Below, piece by piece: positions 25,270 to 37,300 of a stretch of 64,000 nucleotides of DNA. A program made the position numbers and the translations under genes. The stretch spans positions 5,795,748 to 5,859,747 of the forward strand of contig NC_018397.1 in NCBI RefSeq assembly GCF_000208865.1, in the 5' to 3' direction. The notes beneath the pieces were generated by a model. The model was not told the DNA's origin, made no database searches, and saw only the letters and a list, made by a program, of their open reading frames with translations. Origin of the DNA: Neospora caninum Liverpool (taxonomy: Eukaryota; Apicomplexa; Conoidasida; Eucoccidiorida; Sarcocystidae). Each line of letters opens with the position of its first letter. Position 1 is the stretch's first letter.

Positions 25270-27490
25270 GGAAGATACCGAGATTCAGCTTAAAAACATC
25301 GGCGCGCGCTCATCTTTTTCTGGTCTTGTTGCTGGGAAGTTGTCCTTGTAGGAGACAGCTACGCTGTTTTCAAGAAAAAATCGCACAACCATCCCTCTGG
25401 AGAGGGACAACACTTCCGGATATCGGGAACTGGATGGCTGCAGTGCCCAGCTAGCCGGTCTCGGCGGGCAGCTGGAGAAGGTGAGCAGCAGAGAAGGGAG
25501 GAAACAAACACCAGCAAGCAAAGGAAATCAGAAGCGGCACGGGGGAAGAAGAAGAAAATGAAGCTGCTTAAAATTATGTCCTCGCCACATGACGGCGACC
25601 GAGGAACCACCCGAATCACGGCCGCTGCGACGACACACACGTCGTAGTGGCCCAGGGAAATAAGAAGTTGCTTGCGTCACAAGGAACGCTAACCAGGGAA
25701 ACCAGGACTAACGAACGAGGGAAAGTGGAATCGAGGCACGAGCATGTTCACCGATGACGGATTCAGAAAGCGAGTCGAGAAACAGGAGGTCGCCTGGACG
25801 CCGGACAAAATCGGAGAGTCAACCGGTTCTAAACAGAGAAGAGATGGCGCGATTCAAGGCAAGTCGCGGAAGACAAACGCACGAGAGACGAAAAAAGGTC
25901 CACAGCTGAGAATCAAAAAGGAGTGAAGAGCATGACAAAAAAAAAGGCACATTTTTTTCGGAAGCTTGACGAGGGAGAAGACTCAGTTAGACAGAACGGA
26001 CCGCCCACAGCGGGGGGAGAAGGGAACTGCTTCCACGGCTGCGAGAACGAAAAGAAAAAAGCGACCGCATGGCATCGTGTTCACACGGCAGCCCGAGAAA
26101 AAAGGAATTCAGGGAACAAGGAGTGTTTTGCAAGAAACGCGGATGGGGAGTCAGCGAAGCCAGCACCCAGCAGGAGGACAAGCAAAGGAAAAGCGGGAGG
26201 AGGTAGCTACGACTTAGCCATTCGCGAGAGGGTCCGTCTACAGCATCGCAGAAATACTGTGGGGGGAGGGTGGCGTCTTAGATAAGGAAAAAAAGGGCTT
26301 CGTTGAACGATCTGTCACGGGGAGTGGAGCTTCTGAAGCTAGCCAGCCACAAAATATCATTTGGGACGAAAGAAGACACACCAATGGAAAAAATCGGGGG
26401 AACTCCTGCCAAAAACGCAAAGGTATAACTAGAGGAACGAACCGTTCCGAAGGCGCATCCGCGAACACACGACGAACCAGCGGGGCCGGGGTCGGGCAGC
26501 TCGCCTCTTTCACTTTTGACGTGTTGGGAGAAAACCCTTGACCTGACCCCAGCTTTTACGTAACTACCGCCGTTCTTTCATTCAGATACTTTTAAAGCGA
26601 TAGGTGCATAGAGTGGTTCATCTGTCAAACCCTGTTTTCCCGTACCGTCGCAGAACTGGAAAGCAAAGCGAGGTAGCTGAAATGTGCATCCCACAGCTGT
26701 ATACGGTTGGGAGACAAAAGGAAGATGCTGTCCATAACGGCGCGGCAAATGCAACATATTGCAGCACACGTCTCTGCTGCCGTTTGCCACTGTCCTACTC
26801 TTTCGTTGCAAAGCAGAGAAAGGATCGGATCAATGAAAAGACCGTCCCACAAGGCTGGAGCGGTAGAATGGCAGCTAGAGCCATGTCTCTATGGCTGCCT
26901 AGAAACCGTACAGTTAGCCGTAGCGGCGGGGTGCCGGGCACACCCTCGCGAAGAAGAAAATTCGGAGAAATAAGAGGAACTTGACGGAAGGGACGGAGCC
27001 AGAAGCACATCGTCGGCTTTGTCTACCGACAGGCACACACGAAGAATACCAGTGCCTACAGCGCTGTAGTTCCCTGGCGGCTGTTAACCCGTGGCATCGA
27101 GAGGCAGTCAGAAATGAAGCACCGCGCACCATCAGCGAGAGACGCGGTGACGGAAGATGCTATGAAGCCTTTCTTCATAAATGCATGCCAATAACGTGAG
27201 TGACTTCTGTTGAGTCGCCGCACTGCAGCGTGACATCGTCCTAGTGTTCAGGGTCTACTGGGTAGGCTCCGTACCTTGTTGTCTTCTTCACTACTATACT
27301 CGATATGCGCCCCTCTGTCCCACTAAACACGCGTTCCCAGAGAACCTGCACCGCATGGAGAAAGGCTGCTGACACACGAAAAACTTAGGGAAGAGAATTC
27401 GTCTGCGGTAGAGCGGGCGTCCAGAAAAACCGCGCCGCTAACTGCAGTTGGAAGAGAGTTCGAGCGGCTATCAGTCTCTTCTCGTGTTCT
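25270..27490. other. Upstream region of the AP2 gene; no supported gene
   Basis: Upstream flank and probable 5' leader of the minus-strand AP2 gene. Small ORFs on both strands (for example 26604-26984 plus) have no recognisable features. The first half of the putative membrane-protein gene, if real, may lie here, but I could not place it. Confidence 0.5.
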
Positions 27491-27616
27491 ATGGCCTCAC
27501 GAATATGTCGTGTTATCCTGCTCCACGAATGGAGAACGCGGTTTGACATTAGTTTCCACGTTTCGGAAACAGCATCCGTGGCACACCGCAAAATATTTGA
27601 CCAAGCGCCTGCCACT

Positions 27617-28107
27617 TCACCTCAGTGCTGCCCAGTTACTGGGACGATGCCTAGAGGGTGCTATCGACATGTTGAAAACTCTATACTTAGTCTGTTGTTC
27701 ACTTTGTTCGCTTCGATATCCATTGGCTTTGCGGGTTCTTTTGGCCACTCGACACGCCCCTGCTCCTGGCCCTCCTCGCCCAGACCGTCCGCCACATCCG
27801 TGCATTTTTGCTCGTATAAGCGGCTTTTGAGTTTCACTGGGAATGGCTTCAACGCCAGTGTACTGACTTGCTGAACTAAAGAAAGCGTACTGAGCGCTTG
27901 TCCTTGTAAACGGCAATCCCTCAGATGTGTTGCTGCCAATCTGGAAGGCATTGCACAGGAGCTGATCCTCGTAGGACGTGGAAGTCGGAACCCCGTTTGT
28001 CTCGTATCCTCTGTACGGGCTGGTTCCTTCCGGCCCTTTCTCTTTCAAACAGTTGAAGATAGCTGGTTCTCCAGCGTGCGTCTTCGACGGCGCCTGACGA
28101 CGAGAGC
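27617..28107 (-). CDS. Hypothetical minus-strand open frame (possible terminal exon)
   Basis: An open frame of about 160 codons follows a TAA on the minus strand and has no ATG near its start, so it would have to be a 3' exon. An acceptor-like CTCTCGTCGTCAG precedes it. The translation looks like a hydrophilic tail (for example SPYRGYETNGVPTSTSYEDQ), ending in a Gly/Arg/Lys-rich stretch. No domain is recognised. It overlaps the plus-strand candidate slightly, so both need not be real. Confidence 0.2.
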
Positions 28108-30130
28108 TTTAATTTGTTGGCAAAAGCAATCGTTCTCCTCCTGTTATTTTCGGTGGTCGGGACTGCTCAGCCGTCAATCATGTCGTTTCTGGGCTTACTG
28201 GTGTGTCTCGCTCCGCTGTCTCAAGTGTATCTCAACGTCTGTGTTACGTACTGGAAAAACACAAAGAAACCCCGTTATATCTATAGGCACACGTGAATGT
28301 TCCTTTCTGCATTTCCATCAAACCCGTTGTCTTCTTTTGTTTTCAACTGTCACCCTTCGTCCGCTCTTGACCCGCCACTGGAAGCCAGAGACGTATCGCA
28401 AATAGCCAATGCATCGAGTCGTTAAATATGTGATACATTTCTGGAAAGTGGATGAGGGGTGCCACCGATCCGAAGGGAGGGATAAGCTGCCACGGACGGT
28501 GTGACAAAAACCACGGCAGCTCGAAAACAGAACCGCTTTGATGTGGTGGGCCTTTCAGAGCGTTCCACCTTTTCACGTGAGTATCGAAAAGAAAATCAGG
28601 CTGCACTTTGGCTTGGATCAAACGGTCCAGCAGCCATCGGCAGGATTTTTATTCTGCGGATGAAGCGACCATTTATAATTAGACGTCAGAGTTCCCTTAC
28701 CGAGGGACAGATTCACTCGACCTCACGTTGTTTGTCGTTGCCTCCGCCGTATCCCCTTTCGAAAGATCCAGCTGGCTATCATAGAGCATTGCCGTCATTT
28801 AGCAGTTATCGAAGCTCTTCGCAAAACGAAGCCCACTACATGAAACGCGACGCGAATATACTGAATAATTCTTCCCAGAGCGCTCAAATGCACGTTTTGT
28901 AGAAACCTGGTTGGCTGATCTGGAGGGATATGGCACGCGTAGGCCACATATACGCGTAGTCGCCTATTTGGCTGGTAACCACAATCCAGGTTGGAAACAA
29001 AATTTGCGCTGAAGTGGACTCACCTGGCCCATGCTGATGACTGTCGCGGAACGTCTGACACAACGGAGATACTCATCTCGCTTTCGGTGGCACGTTGGCA
29101 GCGACTGCCGCCGTTTTCAGGCCGGCGCGCTCGGAACGTTAGTCATATATACTGTGGAACGGCCCTGGCATTCGCGAAGCTACAGGTAGACGACATGGGA
29201 ATCTGCGTTGGAGGCCACGGGCCACTACGGCACTTGCAAGTCAGACACAATACGTGTTGGACCCGAATACCCTGAAAACGTGCGAGAAGGCATCGCATGA
29301 ACGACAACGGTCCTGCCGTTTTCCTGATACCGTCGGAGAAGTAAATAAAAACGCGTTAGGAGGCGAGCGAGGCCCGCCGAGCGAGCGTGCCCCATGGTGG
29401 TGAACTCTTCTGCGTCACGCTGTGCATATAAGTTCCGAATGCCTCTGTCGCTGACAAACTGTCCCGTCACTATCGCACGCTTCGGTCGTGTCTGCATAAA
29501 TGAACTTCCATCTTGGGTAATCGTCCTATAGAGAACTAGCGCGATTTGCGCTCTGCTTAGCTGTGTACGGTGGTAAGACATAATTCAGACTTTTGCTCTT
29601 CCACCGCAACTCGCCGGCCCGCCACCAACTACTATACCCTCAAATTACAGGCCGATGCTTTACTGTCTCGCAGGGTTTCGCCCCGTGCCTGGCATCACTG
29701 CCTCTCGACGCTGTCGGCATCGGCATGAACAGCGGAGACCCCATAGTGCCTCGGGAAAACCGGGTGTCTTCAGCTCTTACCAGACTCCACTGGTTGCTCT
29801 GTGCCGTGAACTACCAAGGAATCGCGATCTGGACGACAGGGTCTCTCCAGCCATGGGGCTCGCCCGTGAGAAACGCATAGAGTTGTGGCGAACTCAGCCA
29901 TGTGGGCGAACCTTTCCAGATGTCAGGCCGCGCTGGAGCCGGCTTCGGTCCTCCACTCTCTCACGGAGGTTTGAGGTGGAAATGCCATACCTGGAGTGTG
30001 CGAGGATCTTTCATGGCTGCTGATCCCCTGGGAGGGCTCGGGTCCGTCGTTGAGCGGTGCGGTGCTGGGCCACATTCAAGACTCGCTCTGTACCTTTTGC
30101 GGCTTGGTGGGCTCGAGCTCTGGGGGTTTT
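28075..30130 (+). CDS. Possible multi-exon membrane protein of the PQ-loop/MtN3 (SWEET-like) clan, fragmentary
   Basis: After a CTCCAG acceptor at 28074 a plus-strand frame encodes a soluble stretch, then two hydrophobic segments: LLAKAIVLLLLFSVVGT and IMSFLGLLVCLAPLSQVYLN. APLxQVYxN resembles the PQ-loop motif, or the SPLxxV turn of MtN3/SWEET transporters. Further possible pieces are 29673-29870 (ending LHWLLCAVNYQGIAIW before GTGAGA) and a frame from about 30035 with SGAVLGHIQDSL, similar to the NxxGxxLGxxQ helix of SWEETs. These families move sugars or related solutes across membranes. Donors, the N-terminal half and exon phases are unresolved. It could be a diverged gene, a decayed copy or chance hydrophobic frames. 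Confidence 0.27.
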
Positions 30131-30249
30131 CCACGACAGACGATGTCTGTTTTATCTTCTCCATACCACGCGAGCACAGCTCGATTCCTCTGGCAGCTTC
30201 ACTCTCAGAACCAATGCAAAGTGACGCTTGGAAAATCGGAATCGACACA

Positions 30250-31321
30250 TCGTTTCAGCAGTTAAATCGATTTTACGTGGCCCCACAAGCGCGACTCAAC
30301 CACGTCGGCCTGCATGCACGGGCGCTGGCCAGGACGCAGATCCAAGGAGTCTTGCCGTCAATCTGTTTCTGCTTTCTTTGTGGATTTCTGTCCTTCGCCT
30401 GCCGTTGTTCCGTGACTCGCCTCGCTCGCTTGTCTTCCCTCGTGGGCGGACTTTTACGGACCATAGATGAATGGCTTACAGGCAGGGACTTCACATGCGA
30501 AAAGAGGCCCTCTCGTCCCCTGCAAACTCTCGCGTATTTGTTCCCGTGGTGCCTTCCCCTGCCTCGTCGTTTTCTGTCTTTTCCCAGTCCACTTTCTTAA
30601 CCTCAACCAGAACGTCCGAACGGCACTTTTGCTTCCGAGGTCGCCCTCGTGCCATCGCTTTTGCTCTCTCTCACCACCTGGCCTGTTCGCTCGCTGCGCG
30701 CCCCGACGGCTGTGCCGGGGCTTTTTCAGCCGGCTAACCCGTATATTTATGCCACGAGCCCCTGGCATCCTCTCTTGAGAAATTGTTGTTGTCCACAGAC
30801 GCTTGGGGGGAGGTCTGGTGCCCGATCGGGGCTCCTAGGTTCCCGTCAACATCAGCCTCAGATTCGCGTCGAATATTCGTCTTTGAACGAAAAAGCCGGT
30901 TGCTGGCAGGGGACGCGCTTACCTTTGTCAAAATCCCAGGAGAGCGGCGATCCTCTTCTCTCGGTGCCTCCACCCCGCTCTTTCTTGCCGCACCTTCGTC
31001 GGCTTCCCGCGCGGTGCGGCCTCTGCCTCGCCTAACGAGTGCCTGTGCTGGCGTCGGAGGGTTCTTTTTTCGGCGTTGAACCGAGCGAAAACTCTCGGGT
31101 TTCACCCATTCAACCAGTCCACACACTTGTCTGCTCCCCTTCCAGCCCAGCCCCGTGTGCTTCGCTCTCTTGGAGGCCTCCGTCGCGGTGTCGCTGTTTC
31201 CTCTTCGTTTCAGGAGCCCGCTTTCTCTCGCCTCCTCACCCTTGGGCCTGTCTGCCGCTGTACATGGGCGAGAATTCCCGCATGTCTCTGGCTGCTGTTC
31301 CTGCGGGATTCGATCGCTCCC
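30250..31321. other. Upstream region and leader of UTP20
   Basis: Pyrimidine-rich sequence with several acceptor-like CAG sites (for example CGTTTCAG at 31207-31214), suggesting a spliced 5' leader. An ATG at 31264 opens a frame to 31683 that overlaps the UTP20 start out of frame. No other gene is supported. Confidence 0.5.
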
Positions 31322-34300
31322 ATGGGGAATCCTCGGGCGGGGGCGCGCGGGCCGGCGTCCCGCGGCCTGTCTCTCCCTGGCACGGACGGAAGCGCGACGT
31401 TGGAGGCCCGCAGGCGGGTGAATCTCCAGACCAAGTGCTTCGATCCGACAACCACAAGATTCAAGTTCCTGTCTTTTGCAGAAAAACTTCAAATCCAGTT
31501 GAAGGAGCAAACTTCGCCGCTCCACAGCACAGGCCTCCTCGACCTTCTGGAAGAGCAGAAGGCGCTCCTCGAAAGAAGCGTGGGGTACGCAGGCTTTGGA
31601 AAGCGAACGCGAGCGGACAGCCTGTTTGCCGGCGACGCCGAGGCAGAGGAGGAAAGACGAAAGCGGCGCAGAACAGAAGGTAGGGCGGAGCAGGAAACGG
31701 ACTCAGAGGGGACGGGAAGGAGAGCGCGAGGAGGGGGGCGGGGGATGGAGGAAACAGGAGACAGTAGGCTAACGCCGTGTTCTTTGGACACTTCGGGTTC
31801 TGTGCTGTGCCAAGCAGCGTCCAAGTTGCTGAAAGGGAAAACGGGCCGTATGCTCTCCCGCACGCGTTTCTTCTTCCATGTCCTGTTTCCTTTTTTCGTG
31901 GCTGTGTCGTCTCCTCCGTCTCTGCTCTTTCCCAAGCATCTCTTACGTATGCTTTTCTTGGGTCTTCCTCCTCTGTTTCTCGCCCCACCGCTCGCTGTCG
32001 TGATTCCCGTCACGTCTCGCTGTGTCTTGTTGCCGGTTCGTTTCTTCCTCTTCGTTTCACTCTCGTCTTTTCATGGGGCATTGCGGTATCTGATGCTCTG
32101 TGTCCCCGCCGCCTTCTTTTTCCGTCTCAATGCTTTCCCTATGCACTTGCGTCTCCTTCTCGTCGGCATGTTTGTCTCCGTTCACCACTCCTGTCGTTTC
32201 AGAACTGCAGTTCTGCGCGCTCCGGGAGGTTATCCGGCACCTCGCCGCCGTGCACCACCCCCCAACCGTCTCCGCGCTTTTGTCAGAGCTCGCGCCTCTT
32301 TGCGACTCTCTACCGCTTCTTCTCTTCCACTGCGAACGAATCTTGCAGTCTCTGCTCCGACTCCTTCTCCAGGACGAGGCAATTGTCGTCGTCCTCAGTC
32401 TCCTGCAGGCCTTAGCCAAGGTACGCGAAAGGGGGCCAGAGATCGGGGAAAAGCATCGAAACGGAAGAGAGGGTGGGAGACACTCTGGATGCGGAGACCC
32501 CGGAGGAGAAACAAAACAAGAGGATTACCTCTACAGGACTTCATATATATATGTATATATATAGATAGATGCATGTATCTATGTCCATGTAGAAATGTAT
32601 TAGAGAAGGTGTAGTGGGAGAAGGACTGGAGGGAGACAGGCCAGCCTAGCGACACCAAAGAGCAAGACGAGGGAGAAGAACTGAACCCGCACCAAGGAGC
32701 GAGAGGCCAATAACACTTTTGGGAGGTGTTTGTGAGATATGGAACCTTAGCGGGAAAAGGGAGACGTGTTCAGGTGGCCGAGGATAATGGCGAGTGAGAT
32801 TCCGTTTTTCTCTTGTATTTTTTGTCTACGGTGGAGTCTCCGGTTAAAACGGGTGGCTTTCTGGCCGTCGCCGCTCGTGCGTGTTTCGGTATCGGCTGCT
32901 TTCACCTCGCGCGTGTTTTCCCTCCTCTCTCTCTGTTGCTCCCGACTCCTTTCTTTGTTTCTCCAGGATTTGCGGTCGGAGTTCGTCGCCTTCCTTCCGT
33001 CCGTGTTCTCTTCCCTGCTTCTCCTTTCTCGCCAACTGGAATTGACAGTCGACGCTGAGCGCCTACGGCTCCTCTTCTCGTGCATTGGGAGCATTTTTAG
33101 GTAAGGCCGCACACCAAGACAGGAGACAGACAGGCGCAGCAAACAAGGCTGCGGGCACTCAGAATTTTACCTTCATTTAGGGCTTCCGGGCCAACCAACG
33201 AGGACGGCGACACTGGCCTCGGTGCCGTCGCGTCCGTCGCGTTTCTGGGTTGCTTCCGTCAACGCATGCGCCCGAAACCCTTCCTTTCTCTCGACAGGGG
33301 GCTGCCGCGTTTCGTCGGAGCTTTTGCGGTTGTCGCTCTGGCATCTCCGTTTTCCCTTCCTGAACGTTTCTCCCCTCGTCCCTGCTCGGGCTGTTTCCTC
33401 TTGCATCCCCAGGTTCTTTTGTCGTTGCCTTGGAGGAGCTCTGTTTTCTATGCTTTGTATTGCCTTTTCTAGGTTGTATTATAGTCGTTTTACATAGCTG
33501 CTGCTTGCATTTTCGAACGGTCTGAGTACGCGTGCCTGATGCATGGTGTGTCCAGTTGTTTGTGCTCTTCCCAGTGGACTTGGCTCCGCCGCTGGGTATT
33601 TCTCTGTCCTCCTTCGTTACCTCCCTTGCCTCTCGCGCCTGCGCTCTGTCTCTTTTCCTAGGTACCTCGCCCGCCCTCTTCTGCGCGACTTTGACTTCGC
33701 TCTCGCCCTGTTCACGCCATGGCTGTGCGGCGACGATGTCCCTTTTTCTTCGGAGAGCGAAGCAACCGCCGACGAGACACGTGCGGGAAAGGCGCGCGCT
33801 GGACGGAAGTTGGCGGCGAAGATTGGCGGGCTTGCATGCGCCTCCAGCGCCGAGAGACGGCGGGGCGCCGCGCCGGCAGGAGGCCAGAAGCCGAAAGCGG
33901 AAAGGCGCAAAGAGGCGCAGACGAATATTTCGGAGGAGGCAATGCTGTCTGTTGGGAAGAAAGGGAAGACTATGTCCAACGAAATCCGACTTTTGGCTGC
34001 GCGAGCGTTCGCCTGCCTGTTGCGGAAGGCTGGCGGGGTAGAAGAAGGCGACTCTGGAGACCTCCTCTGCTGTATAGAGATTCTGTTCAGACACATGAGC
34101 CGGTGAGACCGCGGAGACATCTCCGGGCGATGCATGCATTCGAGTCGAGATGCCCTTTCGGGTCCCGCCTGTTTTTTTTCACCCTGCCTCTTTTGTCTTG
34201 CGGGTTTCCCGTCTCTCACGCCCAGCGAGAGCTGATGCCGCCGCCCCCCGCTGACTTCTCCAAGCGTTCGTAGAGGCTGTCGATATCGGTCGCCTCTCTG

Positions 34301-37300
34301 ATGGCCGTCTCGATGTTTCGTTCCTTCGCGTTCTCGTTTGGCCCACCAGACAAACCTCTCTCGCGACTCCCCTCCTCTCCCGCGCAAGCCTCGACTGTGC
34401 CGTACTTTTCCTCCGTCTCGTCGGGTGGTGTGACCGGTCCGGCGTCGTTACGGCCCCAAAGCGCATGCATCCCGAGAGGTGTCCTCCCTCGCGCTTGTCG
34501 TTAAGGCCCGGAACGGCTCTGGCGCCCTCTGAGGTGCAAGCGGGACTTGCAGAGAGTCTGCGTGACTGGTTTTCGGAGCCGCGCTTTTTACCATCCTAAC
34601 TGACCTGGACCAGGCTCGGTTTCCGATCGCCCGCCGTCGCTCCTTTTTCCTTGCCTGTAGGTGCTCGCCCTCCGCGCGCGAGGCGTACGGAGAAAGCGTG
34701 GCGGTGATTCTCTTTGAGAGCGTGAAGTCCGTCCAGCTGTCCTTCAAGAGGCCTTTCGAGTGCGTCGTTCGCTTCCTCTTTGCCACCGTCCTGTTTCAGA
34801 AGCCCTACGCGGAGCAAGACGGGGAACGGTCCTGGTCCGCGTCTCTCCACAGCTTGGCCGCCGTTCCTGGCGACGAAGAGGAGGCGGAGAAGACAGGGAT
34901 GCAAGGACAGACAGACACGGAGGAGGGGGAAGCGCGAGAAGGGGGCGCGAACGGGAGCGCAGAACGGTCAGCGCAAGGCCGCGAGAGTGAGGAAGAAAGC
35001 CAGAACGGCGTTGGAGACGATCTGTTTGCGCTCTACCGTACCCAGGTCCAGTGCCTCGTTTCCTTCCTTCTCCACGCTCGCCAACACACCAAGAGCCTAG
35101 AGAGTCCGGGAGCACAGCAGATCGAGACGTTGCTTCTCGAATTCGTTTCCGTTGCGGTCAAAGCGTCGCCTGCCTCGCTTCTTGCCGCTCTTTCCCGACT
35201 AGCGCAACCCTCGTCGGATCTCCACGGTCACGGGCGAGAACAGGCCGAGGACGGAGACGCCAGGACAGGGGACGGCGAGGGACACGGAGGCTGCGCGTCG
35301 CGTTTCTCTCCGGCATTCGCCTCGGCCCTCGCGTCTCCGTTCCACACTTACTTTTACAACTTTCCTGTTCCCCACCGCTTCATAGACCACCCGTATCTCT
35401 CTGGAGCGACCCGCCCGCGTTCGCCCCTCTTCTCGACCGTCTCTCGCGCCCTCGCCGCTTCATCCACGGCCGCCGCCTCTCCACCGGCCTGTCCCCCTGC
35501 GGTTTCCCACTCCCCAGCGTCTTCCGTCTTCCTCGCCTACGGCCTTCTCACGCTGATTGAAGTGACAGGCGCCTGGGTGTTTGCGCTGCCGCGCCTGGAA
35601 GGGTCTCTCGATTCATGTCTTTGTCGTCTGCTCGCGTCCCTCAGTCCGGGGCTCCTCCACAAAGGGGGGGCTGACAAAACAGACGCATCCAAGAAAGAAA
35701 AGAAGAAGCGGGCGCGGGAAAGTTCTTTCTGGCGAGCGTCTGCGACCGAAAAAGAAGAACAAGAGATCGAAAAGGCCCCGCTCATTCTCCAGCCTCTCCT
35801 GGCCGCGTCGGTCTGTTTGCGCGAAGCGACGCTGAGGCAAGCCGACGCGGAAGCTGGCGCTCTTCAGGTCTTGCCTCTGAAATCTTCGGCGCCCTGGACA
35901 GCGGCTGCCGCGGGTCCCTGGACCCGGCCGAATGCGCACGAGCTGGAACTCCTCTCCTTCTTCTCCCTGCTTCTGCCTTGCGCTGTGCTGCGTCTTCTCT
36001 CGCTCCTCTGGCGCGCAGTCCCCCTCAGTTTCTGCAACGCCGTCAACGCTGTCTGGGCTTCCCCGTCTTCGAACTATTTCGGCGGGCTCCTGTTTGTCCC
36101 CCTGAATTTCCTGTCCGCCGCTTCGTCGCCGTCAGCAGCCGCGCTAGCGCGGCCAGAAGCCTCGGCGGGCGGGTTGCTTGAGGCGTACGTGAACTGTGCC
36201 CTCGCGTACACTTCTATGTTGCATGCGCACCTGGCCCCTTTCAAGGAGGAGACATTGCGCCGCCATGACTTCGTGCACGGTTTCGGCGTGTACTGCCTGA
36301 GGCCCACGTGCGGCTTCCTTCTACGCCTGCTCGCCTCGCAGTGCTTGCCCGCGGTGTCGCCTGCGCCCGCTGTCGCGTCTCTTCCGGCCTCTTCGGCTTC
36401 GGCCGCTCCGGCAGGAGCCGCCCTGGAGTGGGAAAGAAGCGCCGCAGCTCTGCTTCTCGCGCAGCAGGTCGAGGAGTACCTGGAGGCGTCGCCGTCGCGT
36501 CGGGAGGCGCCTAGCGGGACTGCCCCAGCTCCGCTTCAACAGACAGAGGAACGCCACGAAGGCCGTCTTCTGCTTTTGCAAACCAAGCAGAGCCTTCCGG
36601 AACTGCTGCTCACGGTCGCGGGTCGCCTGCGAAAGACGCGCTTCGCGTTCGAGAGGAAGGGGGCTCAAACTCAGTGCGCAACTCTTGACCAGGCCTCGAA
36701 AACGAGCGACGTGTCGGCTGCCGACACGGGGTCGCCTTCACATTTTTCGGCGGCAGTTGCTTTCGTTTCGGCAAGTGAAGAACCAGGGCGGGCTGCGGCG
36801 AACGGACGCCTTGCGGACAACGACACAAGTCGCGAAAGGCGCGTCACGGTTACGGAGCCGACCAGGACAGTCGACGACTTGGCGTGTACCTACAGCATGC
36901 TGTCTTCGCTCGTGGCGCTGCTCCAGGCGGTCGAGGTGCATAAGCATGTGTCAGGTGAAGGCGAGGAAGGGGGCGAGAGAGCGAGCGACCGGCGACGGGA
37001 AGACGTTCGGCGGAACCTGGCGGTGGTAGAAGACGAAACGTCGCATTTGATTTCTGTCCTCCTCGTTTGGCTGGCACGGAAGCTTCTCACCCTCCCAGTG
37101 GATGTACAGCTGCATGCTCACAGGGAGGTCGAACTTCTTCCTCGAGACTGTTCACTGTCTTGTGCACAATCCGCAGAGAGTGGCGACACTCCGGCACGCG
37201 TTGCGTTGGCCGGAGTGGAAGGTGAAGAATGGCGCGGGGGCGAAAAAGATGTCGAGGCGGTTCTTCATCTTCTTCAGTTTTGCTTTCTTTGCCTGGACAC

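Noticed and set aside
33177..34139. 320-codon minus-strand frame
   Set aside because: Covers UTP20 exon 4 and flanking introns in antisense, Arg-rich, no domain.
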